Shown piece by piece: positions 8,413-15,688 of a stretch of 64,000 bases of DNA. The DNA is taken from assembly GCA_052387855.1 (NCBI GenBank), contig JBQTIT010000031.1:1-64000 (forward strand), in the 5' to 3' direction. Below the pieces are notes generated by a model. The model saw only the letters and a list, made by a program, of their open reading frames with translations. It searched no databases and was not told the origin of the DNA. Both the position numbers and the translations under genes were made by a program. Each line of letters begins with the position of its first letter. Within the stretch, counting starts at the first letter, position 1. The DNA is from CAIYZT01 sp052387855 (lineage in GTDB: Bacteria > Pseudomonadota > Alphaproteobacteria > Rhodobacterales > Rhodobacteraceae).

Positions 8413-9135
8413 ATGCCTCAGCTTTCCTTGCGCGAAAGCAAGTGTCAGGATTGTCCGATCCGCGTTCAGGCGGTCTGCGCGCGCTGCGAGCCGGACGAGC
8501 TGCTGCTTCTTGAACAGATGAAATATTACCGCAGCTATGAGGCGGGCCAGCAGATCGTCTGGGCCGGCGACGAGATGGGCTTTGTCGGCTCGGTGGTCAG
8601 CGGGGTCGCGAACCTGTCCAAGACGCTGGAAGACGGGCGGCGCCAGATGGTCGGCCTCTTGCTGCCGTCGGACTTTGTCGGCCGGCCAGGTCGGTCCAGC
8701 TCGCCCTATGACATCGTGGCGTCAAGCGATCTGACGCTGTGCTGCTTCCGGCGCGGGCCCTTCGAGGCGCTGGTCAGCTCGACCCCCAACGTGGCGGACC
8801 GGCTTCTGGCGATGACGCTGGACGAGCTGGACGCGGCGCGGAACTGGATGCTGATCCTGGGGCGCAAGACGGCGCGGGAAAAGATCGCCAGCCTGATCGC
8901 GATCCTGGCGCGGCGCGAATCGACCATTGGCCGCCGGACCGTGGCAACGCCGATCGAGATCGACCTGCCGCTGACGCGCGAGGCGATGGCCGATTATCTG
9001 GGCCTGACGCTGGAGACGGTCAGCCGGCAGATGTCGGCGCTCAATGCCGAGGGCATCATCGAGCTGGCCAGCGCCCGGCGGGTCAGGGTGCCGCATCTGG
9101 CGCGCCTGACCCAGGCCGCCGGCGACGAGCCCTGA
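8413..9135 (+). CDS. fnrL: FnrL, oxygen-sensing Crp/Fnr regulator
   Basis: A 240-residue Crp/Fnr-family activator. The N-terminus carries C11, C14, C22 and C25, and the cyclic-nucleotide-like core carries C110/C111. This pattern fits the cysteines that bind an oxygen-labile [4Fe-4S] cluster in FNR/FnrL. The C-terminal helix-turn-helix holds E201-T-V-S204-R205, the residues that read TTGAT in FNR boxes. Two such boxes lie downstream, before ccoN and ccoG, which fits direct control of the cbb3 oxidase genes. The linkage fnrL - usp - ccoNOQP is typical of Rhodobacterales. No FNR box is visible upstream of fnrL itself. Confidence 0.93.
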   Translation: MPQLSLRESKCQDCPIRVQAVCARCEPDELLLLEQMKYYRSYEAGQQIVWAGDEMGFVGSVVSGVANLSKTLEDGRRQMVGLLLPSDFVGRPGRSSSPYDIVASSDLTLCCFRRGPFEALVSSTPNVADRLLAMTLDELDAARNWMLILGRKTAREKIASLIAILARRESTIGRRTVATPIEIDLPLTREAMADYLGLTLETVSRQMSALNAEGIIELASARRVRVPHLARLTQAAGDEP

Positions 9136-9144
9136 GCGCGAAGG

Positions 9145-9220
9145 CCGGGGGTTTTCCACCCCCGGGCGCCTTTGGGACAAAGGCGCCTCCCCCGGAGGAT
9201 ATTTTTCCAAAGTGAATGGG
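9145..9220 (+). repeat. Two-hairpin dispersed element, copy 1 (fnrL 3' end)
   Basis: Just after the fnrL stop lie a 7-bp hairpin (CCGGGGG/CCCCCGG, 9145-9165), a 10-bp hairpin (GGCGCCTTTG/CAAAGGCGCC with loop GGA, 9165-9187) and the tail CCCCCGGAGGATATTT. It sits between convergent fnrL and the stress gene and may end transcription. A near-identical copy is at 36678-36753. Confidence 0.75.
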
Positions 9221-9243
9221 GCCGGGCGGGATACTTGTCCGGA

Positions 9244-10083
9244 TCAGTGCGACATGATCACCGGCAGGTCGAGCCGTTCGAGCATGTCGCGCGTGGGGCC
9301 GCCCAGCAGCGCCTCGCGGAAACGCGAATGGCCATAGGCGCCCATGACCAGGGCATCGGCGCCGTTTTCATGGGCAAAGCGCAAGAGGTTGTCGGCCACG
9401 CGCGGCAGGGCCCGGGCCAGGACCGAAACCTCGGCCGTCACCCCGTGCCGCGCCAGATAGAGCGAGGCCGCGCCGCCCGGGTCCGACCTTTCGGCCGAAT
9501 GGGCGGGGGGATCGACCAGCACCACATCCACCCGGTCGGCGGACTTGAGCAGGGGCAGGCATTTGCGCAGCGCCGAAAGCGCTTCGTCGCTTTCGTTCCA
9601 GGCCACCAGGATGCGCGAGAAGGGCAAGGAAGGTCGGGCGCCGGTGCCGGGCGCGATCATCACCGGCGCGCCGGTGCCGAACAGCGCCGCGTCCAGCACC
9701 GCCGCCGAGGTGGCCGAGCGCCCCGCCCCATAGGGCTTGGCCGCGACGACGAGGTCGCTGTAGCGGATCAGTCGCGCCACGTTCATGTCGAGACCGACCT
9801 GCGAGACGATTTCGGTCTGCACAGCGGAGCGGACCAGATCGCCCGGCAGGGCGGCGCTGGCCCAGTCGGCCAGCGCGGCGGCCTGGGCCCGCGCCTCGGT
9901 CTGGCCGCTCTCGGTCAGCGCGATGCCGCCGCTGGGCAGGTCGGCATAGCGCACGGGGTCAATGCCGATGCAGACCACGTCCAGATGCGCATCCTCGCGC
10001 AGGGCCAGCGCGGCGGCGAGCGCCAGGGCCGGCCCGTCGGCGGCGCTGTCGCTGACCGTCACCGAGATTGTCTTGAAGCCCAT
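9244..10083 (-). CDS. Tandem universal stress protein
   Basis: A 279-residue protein with two UspA domains. The C-terminal half has the ATP-binding signature around GAYGHSRFREALLGG, and the N-terminal half is more divergent. USP proteins help cells survive energy limitation or stress; partners are unknown. The ATG at 10083 is preferred because GGGAGGTGG lies directly upstream. The gene is divergent from ccoN, and the FNR box between them could control both, as expected for this conserved fnrL-usp-cco arrangement. Confidence 0.88.
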   Translation of the reverse strand: MGFKTISVTVSDSAADGPALALAAALALREDAHLDVVCIGIDPVRYADLPSGGIALTESGQTEARAQAAALADWASAALPGDLVRSAVQTEIVSQVGLDMNVARLIRYSDLVVAAKPYGAGRSATSAAVLDAALFGTGAPVMIAPGTGARPSLPFSRILVAWNESDEALSALRKCLPLLKSADRVDVVLVDPPAHSAERSDPGGAASLYLARHGVTAEVSVLARALPRVADNLLRFAHENGADALVMGAYGHSRFREALLGGPTRDMLERLDLPVIMSH

Positions 10084-10141
10084 TGCCACCTCCCGCGGCC
10101 GGATTGCTGTCCGGTGGTACCTCTGGCGGGCGCCCGCGGCT

Positions 10142-10155
10142 TTGATCCATGTCAA
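10142..10155. promoter_or_regulatory. FNR box between usp and ccoN
   Basis: TTGATCCATGTCAA matches the FNR consensus TTGAT-N4-RTCAA. It lies 95 bases before the ccoN start and 59 bases before the usp start. A site centred near -41.5 would place the ccoN transcription start near 10190. Confidence 0.85.
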
Positions 10156-10249
10156 GGCTGCCGCCCGGCGCCTGTGAAAGAGGTTCGCTCACTGCCCGCC
10201 GCCCGGGGTCCTGCCCGGGTGTCAGGGGCGCGAGCGCGAGGGACAGAAC

Positions 10250-11842
10250 ATGTGGGACTGGATGAAGATTGCGGCTTTGGGCTTGATCGCCCTCCTGGCG
10301 GCGATCGCGGCGAACTGGGCGCGCGATCTGGCCTATCAGGTGCATGCCCTGATCGTGATGGCGGTGGCGGCAGGCCTGTTCGTCTGGACCCTGCGCCGGG
10401 CGGGTGAGGATCGCGGGCCGGCGCCGAGCGGCTACAACGACGGCGTGGTGCGCGCCGGGGTCATCGCCACCACCTTCTGGGGGCTGGCGGGGTTCCTGGT
10501 CGGGGTGATCATCGCCTTTCAGCTCGCCTTTCCGGCACTGAATTACGAGGCCCTGATGGGCTATGGCAACTTTGGCCGCCTGCGCCCGCTGCACACCTCG
10601 GCGGTGATCTTTGCCTTTGGCGGCAACGCGCTGATCGCCACCTCGTTCTACATCGTGCAGCGCACCTGCGCCGTGCGGCTCTGGGGGGGCAATCTGGGCT
10701 GGTTCGTGTTCTGGGGCTATCAGCTTTTCATCGTGCTGGCCGCCACCGGGTATCTGATGGGCGCGACGCAGGGGCTCGAGTATGCCGAGCCGGAATGGTA
10801 CGTCGATCTGTGGCTGACCGTGGTCTGGGTGGCCTATCTCATGGTCTTTCTGGGCACTCTGATGACCCGGCGCGAGCCGCATATCTACGTCGCCAACTGG
10901 TTCTTTCTGGCGATGATCGTCACCGTCGCCATGCTGCATCTGGTCAACAACCTGGCCATCCCGGTCAGCATCCTCGGCTCGCGCTCGGTCATGGTGTTTT
11001 CGGGCGTGCAGAGCGCGATGACGCAGTGGTGGTACGGCCACAACGCCGTGGGCTTTTTCCTGACGGCGGGCTTTCTGGGCATGATGTACTATTTCGTGCC
11101 CAAGCAGGCCGGCAAGCCTGTCTTCAGCTACAAGCTGTCGATCATCCACTTCTGGGCGCTGATCTTTCTGTACATCTGGGCCGGCCCGCACCATCTGCAC
11201 TACACCGCCCTGCCCGACTGGGCCTCGACCCTTGGCATGGTGTTCTCGGTCGTGCTGTGGATGCCGTCCTGGGGCGGGATGATCAACGGGCTGATGACGC
11301 TGTCGGGCGCCTGGGACAAGATCCGCACCGATCCGATCATGCGCATGATGGTGATCAGCCTGGGCTTTTACGGCATGAGCACCTTTGAAGGGCCGATGAT
11401 GTCGATCCGCGCGGTCAACTCGCTGTCGCACCACACCGACTGGACCATCGGGCATGTGCATTCGGGCGCGCTGGGCTGGAACGGCATGATCACCTTCGCC
11501 GCCCTCTATTTCCTGACCCCGCGCCTGTGGGGCCGCGAGCGGCTTTATAGCCTGAGCCTCGTCAACTGGCACTTCTGGCTCGCGACCATCGGGATCATCC
11601 TTTACGCCGCGGCCATGTGGGTCACCGGCATCATGGAAGGGCTGATGTGGCGCGAGGTCGATGCCAACGGCTTCCTGGTGAACTCGTTCGCCGACACCGT
11701 CGCCGCCAAGTTCCCGATGTATGTGGTGCGCGGGCTGGGCGGGGTGCTGTACCTGACCGGGGCGCTGATCATGACCTACAATCTGTGGATGACGGCCTGG
11801 GGCAAACGCCAGCCCGCCGCCCTTGCCACCCCAGCCGAATAA
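10250..11842 (+). CDS. ccoN: cbb3-type cytochrome c oxidase subunit I
   Basis: The 530-residue catalytic subunit of the high-affinity cbb3 oxidase, which reduces oxygen to water and pumps protons in the inner membrane. About twelve hydrophobic segments carry the heme and CuB histidines: the His in PLHTSAV, the WWYGHNAV motif, the HHLHY pair of CuB ligands and the IGHVHSG pair that ligates the two b hemes. The start ATG follows GAGGGAC. It is the first gene of ccoNOQP and is preceded by an FNR box. Length and order match intact loci. Confidence 0.97.
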   Translation: MWDWMKIAALGLIALLAAIAANWARDLAYQVHALIVMAVAAGLFVWTLRRAGEDRGPAPSGYNDGVVRAGVIATTFWGLAGFLVGVIIAFQLAFPALNYEALMGYGNFGRLRPLHTSAVIFAFGGNALIATSFYIVQRTCAVRLWGGNLGWFVFWGYQLFIVLAATGYLMGATQGLEYAEPEWYVDLWLTVVWVAYLMVFLGTLMTRREPHIYVANWFFLAMIVTVAMLHLVNNLAIPVSILGSRSVMVFSGVQSAMTQWWYGHNAVGFFLTAGFLGMMYYFVPKQAGKPVFSYKLSIIHFWALIFLYIWAGPHHLHYTALPDWASTLGMVFSVVLWMPSWGGMINGLMTLSGAWDKIRTDPIMRMMVISLGFYGMSTFEGPMMSIRAVNSLSHHTDWTIGHVHSGALGWNGMITFAALYFLTPRLWGRERLYSLSLVNWHFWLATIGIILYAAAMWVTGIMEGLMWREVDANGFLVNSFADTVAAKFPMYVVRGLGGVLYLTGALIMTYNLWMTAWGKRQPAALATPAE

Positions 11843-11853
11843 GGAGCAAGGAC

Positions 11854-12579
11854 ATGGGACTTCTTGACCGTCACAAGTTCATCGAGACCAACGCCACGCT
11901 CTTGCTGGTCGGCAGCCTGGTGGTGGTGACCATCGGCGGCATCGTCGAGATCGCGCCGCTGTTCTACCTGCAGAACACCATCGAAAAGGTCGAGGGCATG
12001 CGCCCCTACAGCCCGCTCGAACTGGCCGGGCGCGAGATCTACATTCGCGAGGGCTGCTATCTGTGCCACAGCCAGATGATCCGCCCGATGCGCGATGAGG
12101 TGGAGCGTTACGGCCATTACTCGCTGGCCGCCGAATCGATGTACGACCATCCCTTTCAGTGGGGATCGAAACGCACCGGCCCGGATGTGGCGCGGGTCGG
12201 CGGGCGCTATTCGGACGCCTGGCAGGTCGAGCATCTGGTCGACCCCCAGTCGGTTGTGCCCGAAAGCGTGATGCCGAAGTATGGCTTTCTGCTGGGGGCC
12301 GACCTGGACGGGCGCTACATCGGCGAGTTGATGCAGACGCACCGCATGGTCGGCGTGCCCTATTCGGATGCGATGATCGAAAGCGCAGAGGCCGATTTCA
12401 AGGTTCAGGTCGATCCGGACAGCGATTATTCCGGCCTGCAAGAGCGCTATCCCGGGGCCGCCGTGCGAAGCTTTGACGGCGCGCCCGGCGTGTCCGAGAT
12501 GGATGCGCTGGTCGCCTACTTGCAGATGCTGGGCACGCTGGTCGATTTCTCGACCTTTACCCCTGACGCCAGCCGATAG
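11854..12579 (+). CDS. ccoO: cbb3-type oxidase subunit II, monoheme cytochrome c
   Basis: A 241-residue monoheme cytochrome c anchored by one N-terminal helix (about residues 14-36). The heme-binding motif is C68-Y-L-C71-H72, and a likely axial Met lies in ESVMPKYGF. It passes electrons from CcoP to CcoN on the periplasmic side. The ATG at 11854 follows AAGGAGCAAGGAC and begins 11 bases after ccoN stops, so the genes share one transcript. Confidence 0.97.
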   Translation: MGLLDRHKFIETNATLLLVGSLVVVTIGGIVEIAPLFYLQNTIEKVEGMRPYSPLELAGREIYIREGCYLCHSQMIRPMRDEVERYGHYSLAAESMYDHPFQWGSKRTGPDVARVGGRYSDAWQVEHLVDPQSVVPESVMPKYGFLLGADLDGRYIGELMQTHRMVGVPYSDAMIESAEADFKVQVDPDSDYSGLQERYPGAAVRSFDGAPGVSEMDALVAYLQMLGTLVDFSTFTPDASR

Positions 12580-12588
12580 GAGACGGGC

Positions 12589-12774
12589 ATGGAAAACTAC
12601 TCCCTCATGCGTGAATTCGCGGACAGCTGGTTCCTTCTGGCCATGTTCGCCTTCTTTGTCGGGGCGGTGGCCTGGTCCTGGCGCCGCTCGGCCCGCACGG
12701 CACATGCCGAAGCCGCCCGCATTCCCTTTGCCCACGAAGACGCCCCTGCCAGCCCGAAGGGCCCCAGATCATGA
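12589..12774 (+). CDS. ccoQ: cbb3-type oxidase small subunit CcoQ
   Basis: A 61-residue single-helix membrane protein (helix about residues 13-31) in the position always held by CcoQ/FixQ. CcoQ stabilises the oxidase complex and in Rhodobacter has been linked to redox signalling to photosynthesis genes. Its stop overlaps the ccoP start by four bases. Confidence 0.93.
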   Translation: MENYSLMREFADSWFLLAMFAFFVGAVAWSWRRSARTAHAEAARIPFAHEDAPASPKGPRS

Positions 12775-13649
12775 AAAAGCCTGTCAAAGCAAAGCCCGAG
12801 GTCGGCACCACCGGCCATGTCTGGGACGAGATCGAAGAGCTGAACAACCCCTTGCCGCGCTGGTGGGTGTGGATCTTTTACGCCACCATCCTGTGGGGGA
12901 TCGGCTATGTGATCGCCTATCCGGCCTGGCCGCTCCTGTCCGGGGCGACGCCCGGGCTCTTGGGCTATTCGACGCGGGGCGAGGTCGCGGCAGAGATCGC
13001 CGCGGTCGAGACCGCCAACGCGGGCAACATGGCCGCCCTTGCCGCCGCCGATCTTGAGACACTCCAGGGGAACGCGGATCTGCACGGCTTTGCGGTGAAC
13101 GCCGGCGGCGCGGTGTTCCGGGCCCATTGCTCGCAATGCCACGGCGCGGGGGCGCAGGGAACCCTGGGCTATCCGAACCTTCTGGATGATGACTGGCTCT
13201 GGGGCGGCACGATCACCGACATCGCCACCACGGTCACCCACGGCATCCGCAACGACCAGTCACCCGAGGCGCGGTTCTCGCAGATGCCCGCCTTTGGCGA
13301 GATCCTGGCGGCTGACGAGATCGGCGCGCTGGTCCAGCATGTGCTGGCCCTGTCCGGTCAGGATCATGACGCGGCCCAGGCGGCCACCGGCGGCGTGCTG
13401 TTTGCCGACAACTGCGCCGCCTGCCACGGCGAGCGGGCCGAGGGCCTGCGCGAGGTCGGCGCGCCGGCGCTGAGCGATGCGATCTGGCTTTACGGCGGTG
13501 ACGAGGCGGCGCTGACCCGTTCGATCTCGCTGGCCAGGGGCGGCGTGATGCCGGCCTGGTCGCAGGCCGCGCGCGGCACGCAGGGGCTGGACGCGGCCGA
13601 GATCAACGCCGTGTCGGCCTATGTCCACCAGCTTGGCGGCGGCGAGTAG
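12771..13649 (+). CDS. ccoP: cbb3-type oxidase subunit III, diheme cytochrome c
   Basis: A 292-residue diheme cytochrome c. A cytoplasmic N-terminus and one helix (about residues 32-56) precede two cytochrome domains with C120-x2-C123-H124 and C215-x2-C218-H219. Likely axial Met residues are in SQMPAF and GGVMPAW. It accepts electrons from soluble cytochromes and feeds CcoO. It ends the ccoNOQP unit; ccoG follows after 139 bases with its own FNR box. Confidence 0.97.
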   Translation: MKKPVKAKPEVGTTGHVWDEIEELNNPLPRWWVWIFYATILWGIGYVIAYPAWPLLSGATPGLLGYSTRGEVAAEIAAVETANAGNMAALAAADLETLQGNADLHGFAVNAGGAVFRAHCSQCHGAGAQGTLGYPNLLDDDWLWGGTITDIATTVTHGIRNDQSPEARFSQMPAFGEILAADEIGALVQHVLALSGQDHDAAQAATGGVLFADNCAACHGERAEGLREVGAPALSDAIWLYGGDEAALTRSISLARGGVMPAWSQAARGTQGLDAAEINAVSAYVHQLGGGE

Positions 13650-13723
13650 GGTTTCGCGTCGCCCATGCCGGGGGGGCTGGACAGAGCCGCCCCCCGGTCT
13701 CTGACGACGGCCAGACAGGGTGC

Positions 13724-13737
13724 TTGATCCAGGTCAA
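13724..13737 (+). promoter_or_regulatory. FNR box upstream of ccoG
   Basis: TTGATCCAGGTCAA, a match to the FNR consensus, centred 58 bases before the ccoG start. It suggests ccoGHIS has its own FnrL-dependent promoter in addition to read-through from ccoNOQP. Confidence 0.83.
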
Positions 13738-13788
13738 GGCGCCCTCGGCCCCCCTGCGGCTAGAAGCGCTGGAACCACGGGAACCACG

Positions 13789-15219
13789 ATGACCGATCTC
13801 AGCCCCCCTCCATCGCTTTACCGCGCGCGCATCCCGGTCTTTCCGCGCCGCGTCAAGGGCCGCTTTCGCAACCTCAAGTGGATCATCATGGCGGTGACCC
13901 TTGGGATCTACTACCTGACCCCCTGGATTCGCTGGGAACGGGGCCCCGCCCTGCCCGATCAGGCCGTGCTGTTGGACATGGCCGGGCGGCGGTTCTACTT
14001 TTTCTGGATCGAGATCTGGCCGCACGAGTTCTATTTCATCGCCGGCCTTCTGATCATGGCCGGGCTTGGCCTGTTCCTCTTCACCTCGGCGCTGGGGCGA
14101 GTCTGGTGCGGCTATGCCTGCCCGCAGACGGTCTGGACGGATCTCTTCATCCTGACCGAGCGTTGGGTCGAGGGCGACCGCAACGCGCGGGTGCGCCTGC
14201 ACCAGGCGCCCTGGAGCCTGCGCAAGGCCCGCCTGCGGCTGACCAAATGGGCGATCTGGCTGGTCATCGGGCTCGCGACCGGCGGCGCCTGGGTGTTCTA
14301 CTTTGCCGATGCGCCGTCGCTGATGCGGGCGCTGGTGACCGGGCAGGCGCCGCTGATCGCCTATTCGACCATGGCGATCCTGACGCTGACCACCTTTTTC
14401 TTTGGCGGCATCGCGCGCGAGCAGGTCTGCATCTACGCCTGCCCCTGGCCGCGCATCCAGGCCGCGATGATGGACGAGGACACGCTGACCATCGGTTACC
14501 GCGACTGGCGCGGCGAGCCGCGCGGCAAGGCCAGCACCTCGGGCAGCGGCGACTGCATCGACTGCATGGCCTGCGTCAACGTCTGCCCGATGGGCATCGA
14601 CATCCGCGACGGCCAGCAGATGGCCTGCATCACCTGCGGGCTCTGCATCGACGCCTGCGATGACGTGATGGCCAGGACCGGCAAGCCGCGCGGTCTGGTC
14701 GACTACTTTGCGCTCAAGGACGAGGCGGCAGAGCGCGCGGGCGGCCGGCCCCAGCCGATCTGGCGCCACGTCCTTCGCCCGCGCACCCTGTTTTACACCG
14801 CGCTCTGGTCGATGGTCGGCTTTGGCCTGGTCTTTGCGCTCTTCATCCGCTCCGACATCGACCTGACCGTCGCCAAGCTGCGCAATCCGACCTTTATCAC
14901 CCAGTCCGACGGCACGATCCGAAACGTCTACGATGTCCGCCTGCGCAACAAGCTTGAAAGCATGCAGCCTTTCGAGCTGGCCCTGACCGGCCCCGAGGGG
15001 CTGACGCTTGAGATAGAGGGCGCCCAGGGGTCGATCCTGTCCGTTCCGGCCGACACCAGCCTTGACGCCCGCGTCTACATCAGCGCTGGCCCCGACCAGC
15101 CCGCCGCCAGCGCCGGGCGGAGCGATCTGACGATCTGGGTCACGAACATCCAGACCGGCGACCGGGCGCATGAAGACACCAGCTTTTCCGGCACCGGCAG
15201 CGCCGAACAGGAGGACTAG
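13789..15219 (+). CDS. ccoG: CcoG/RdxB, membrane ferredoxin-like cbb3 assembly factor
   Basis: A 476-residue membrane iron-sulfur protein. Helices near residues 25-42, 75-95 and beyond surround a cytoplasmic region with two [4Fe-4S] motifs, CIDCMACVNVCP and CITCGLCIDAC, plus further conserved cysteines in CGYACPQTVW and CIYACPWPR. CcoG proteins reduce Cu(II) to Cu(I) for delivery to the CuB centre of cbb3 oxidase. A C-terminal Ig-like domain lies in the periplasm. The ATG at 13789 is chosen because upstream codons run into the FNR-box promoter region. Confidence 0.95.
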   Translation: MTDLSPPPSLYRARIPVFPRRVKGRFRNLKWIIMAVTLGIYYLTPWIRWERGPALPDQAVLLDMAGRRFYFFWIEIWPHEFYFIAGLLIMAGLGLFLFTSALGRVWCGYACPQTVWTDLFILTERWVEGDRNARVRLHQAPWSLRKARLRLTKWAIWLVIGLATGGAWVFYFADAPSLMRALVTGQAPLIAYSTMAILTLTTFFFGGIAREQVCIYACPWPRIQAAMMDEDTLTIGYRDWRGEPRGKASTSGSGDCIDCMACVNVCPMGIDIRDGQQMACITCGLCIDACDDVMARTGKPRGLVDYFALKDEAAERAGGRPQPIWRHVLRPRTLFYTALWSMVGFGLVFALFIRSDIDLTVAKLRNPTFITQSDGTIRNVYDVRLRNKLESMQPFELALTGPEGLTLEIEGAQGSILSVPADTSLDARVYISAGPDQPAASAGRSDLTIWVTNIQTGDRAHEDTSFSGTGSAEQED

Positions 15220-15684
15220 ATGCGCACATTCTTTCGCGGCCCGATCACGGGGCCGAAATTCTTCGCGATCATCTCCTCGTTCTTTGCCGTCATCATCGCG
15301 GTCAATGTCGTGCTGGCGGTGCAGGCGGTGCGCACCTTTCCGGGGCTCGAAGTCAAGAACACCTATGTCGCCAGCCAGGGCTGGGATGCCGAGCGCGCGG
15401 CGCAACTGGCGCTGGGCTGGCAGGTTAGCGCCCGGGTGCACGCCGGTCTCCTGCGGCTCGTCATCCTGGACGCCGCCGGCGCCCCGGTGCAGCCCGTGCA
15501 AATCGAGGGGATCTTTGGCCGCGCCACCAGCACGCGCGACGATCAGACCCCCGCCTTTGTCTTTGACGGGCTGGCCCATGTCGCGCCCGTTGTCACCTCG
15601 GCCGGGAACTGGAACCTGCGCCTGACCGCCGTCGCGGCGGATGGCACGAGGTTTCGCCAGCGCCTTGTCGTGATCGTGGACTGA
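15220..15684 (+). CDS. ccoH: CcoH/FixH, cbb3 oxidase assembly protein
   Basis: A 154-residue protein with one N-terminal membrane helix (about residues 15-36) and a periplasmic FixH domain. It starts directly after the ccoG stop. CcoH is needed for stable assembly of cbb3 oxidase and contacts CcoN/CcoP. Confidence 0.93.
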   Translation: MRTFFRGPITGPKFFAIISSFFAVIIAVNVVLAVQAVRTFPGLEVKNTYVASQGWDAERAAQLALGWQVSARVHAGLLRLVILDAAGAPVQPVQIEGIFGRATSTRDDQTPAFVFDGLAHVAPVVTSAGNWNLRLTAVAADGTRFRQRLVVIVD

Positions 15685-15688
15685 CGCG

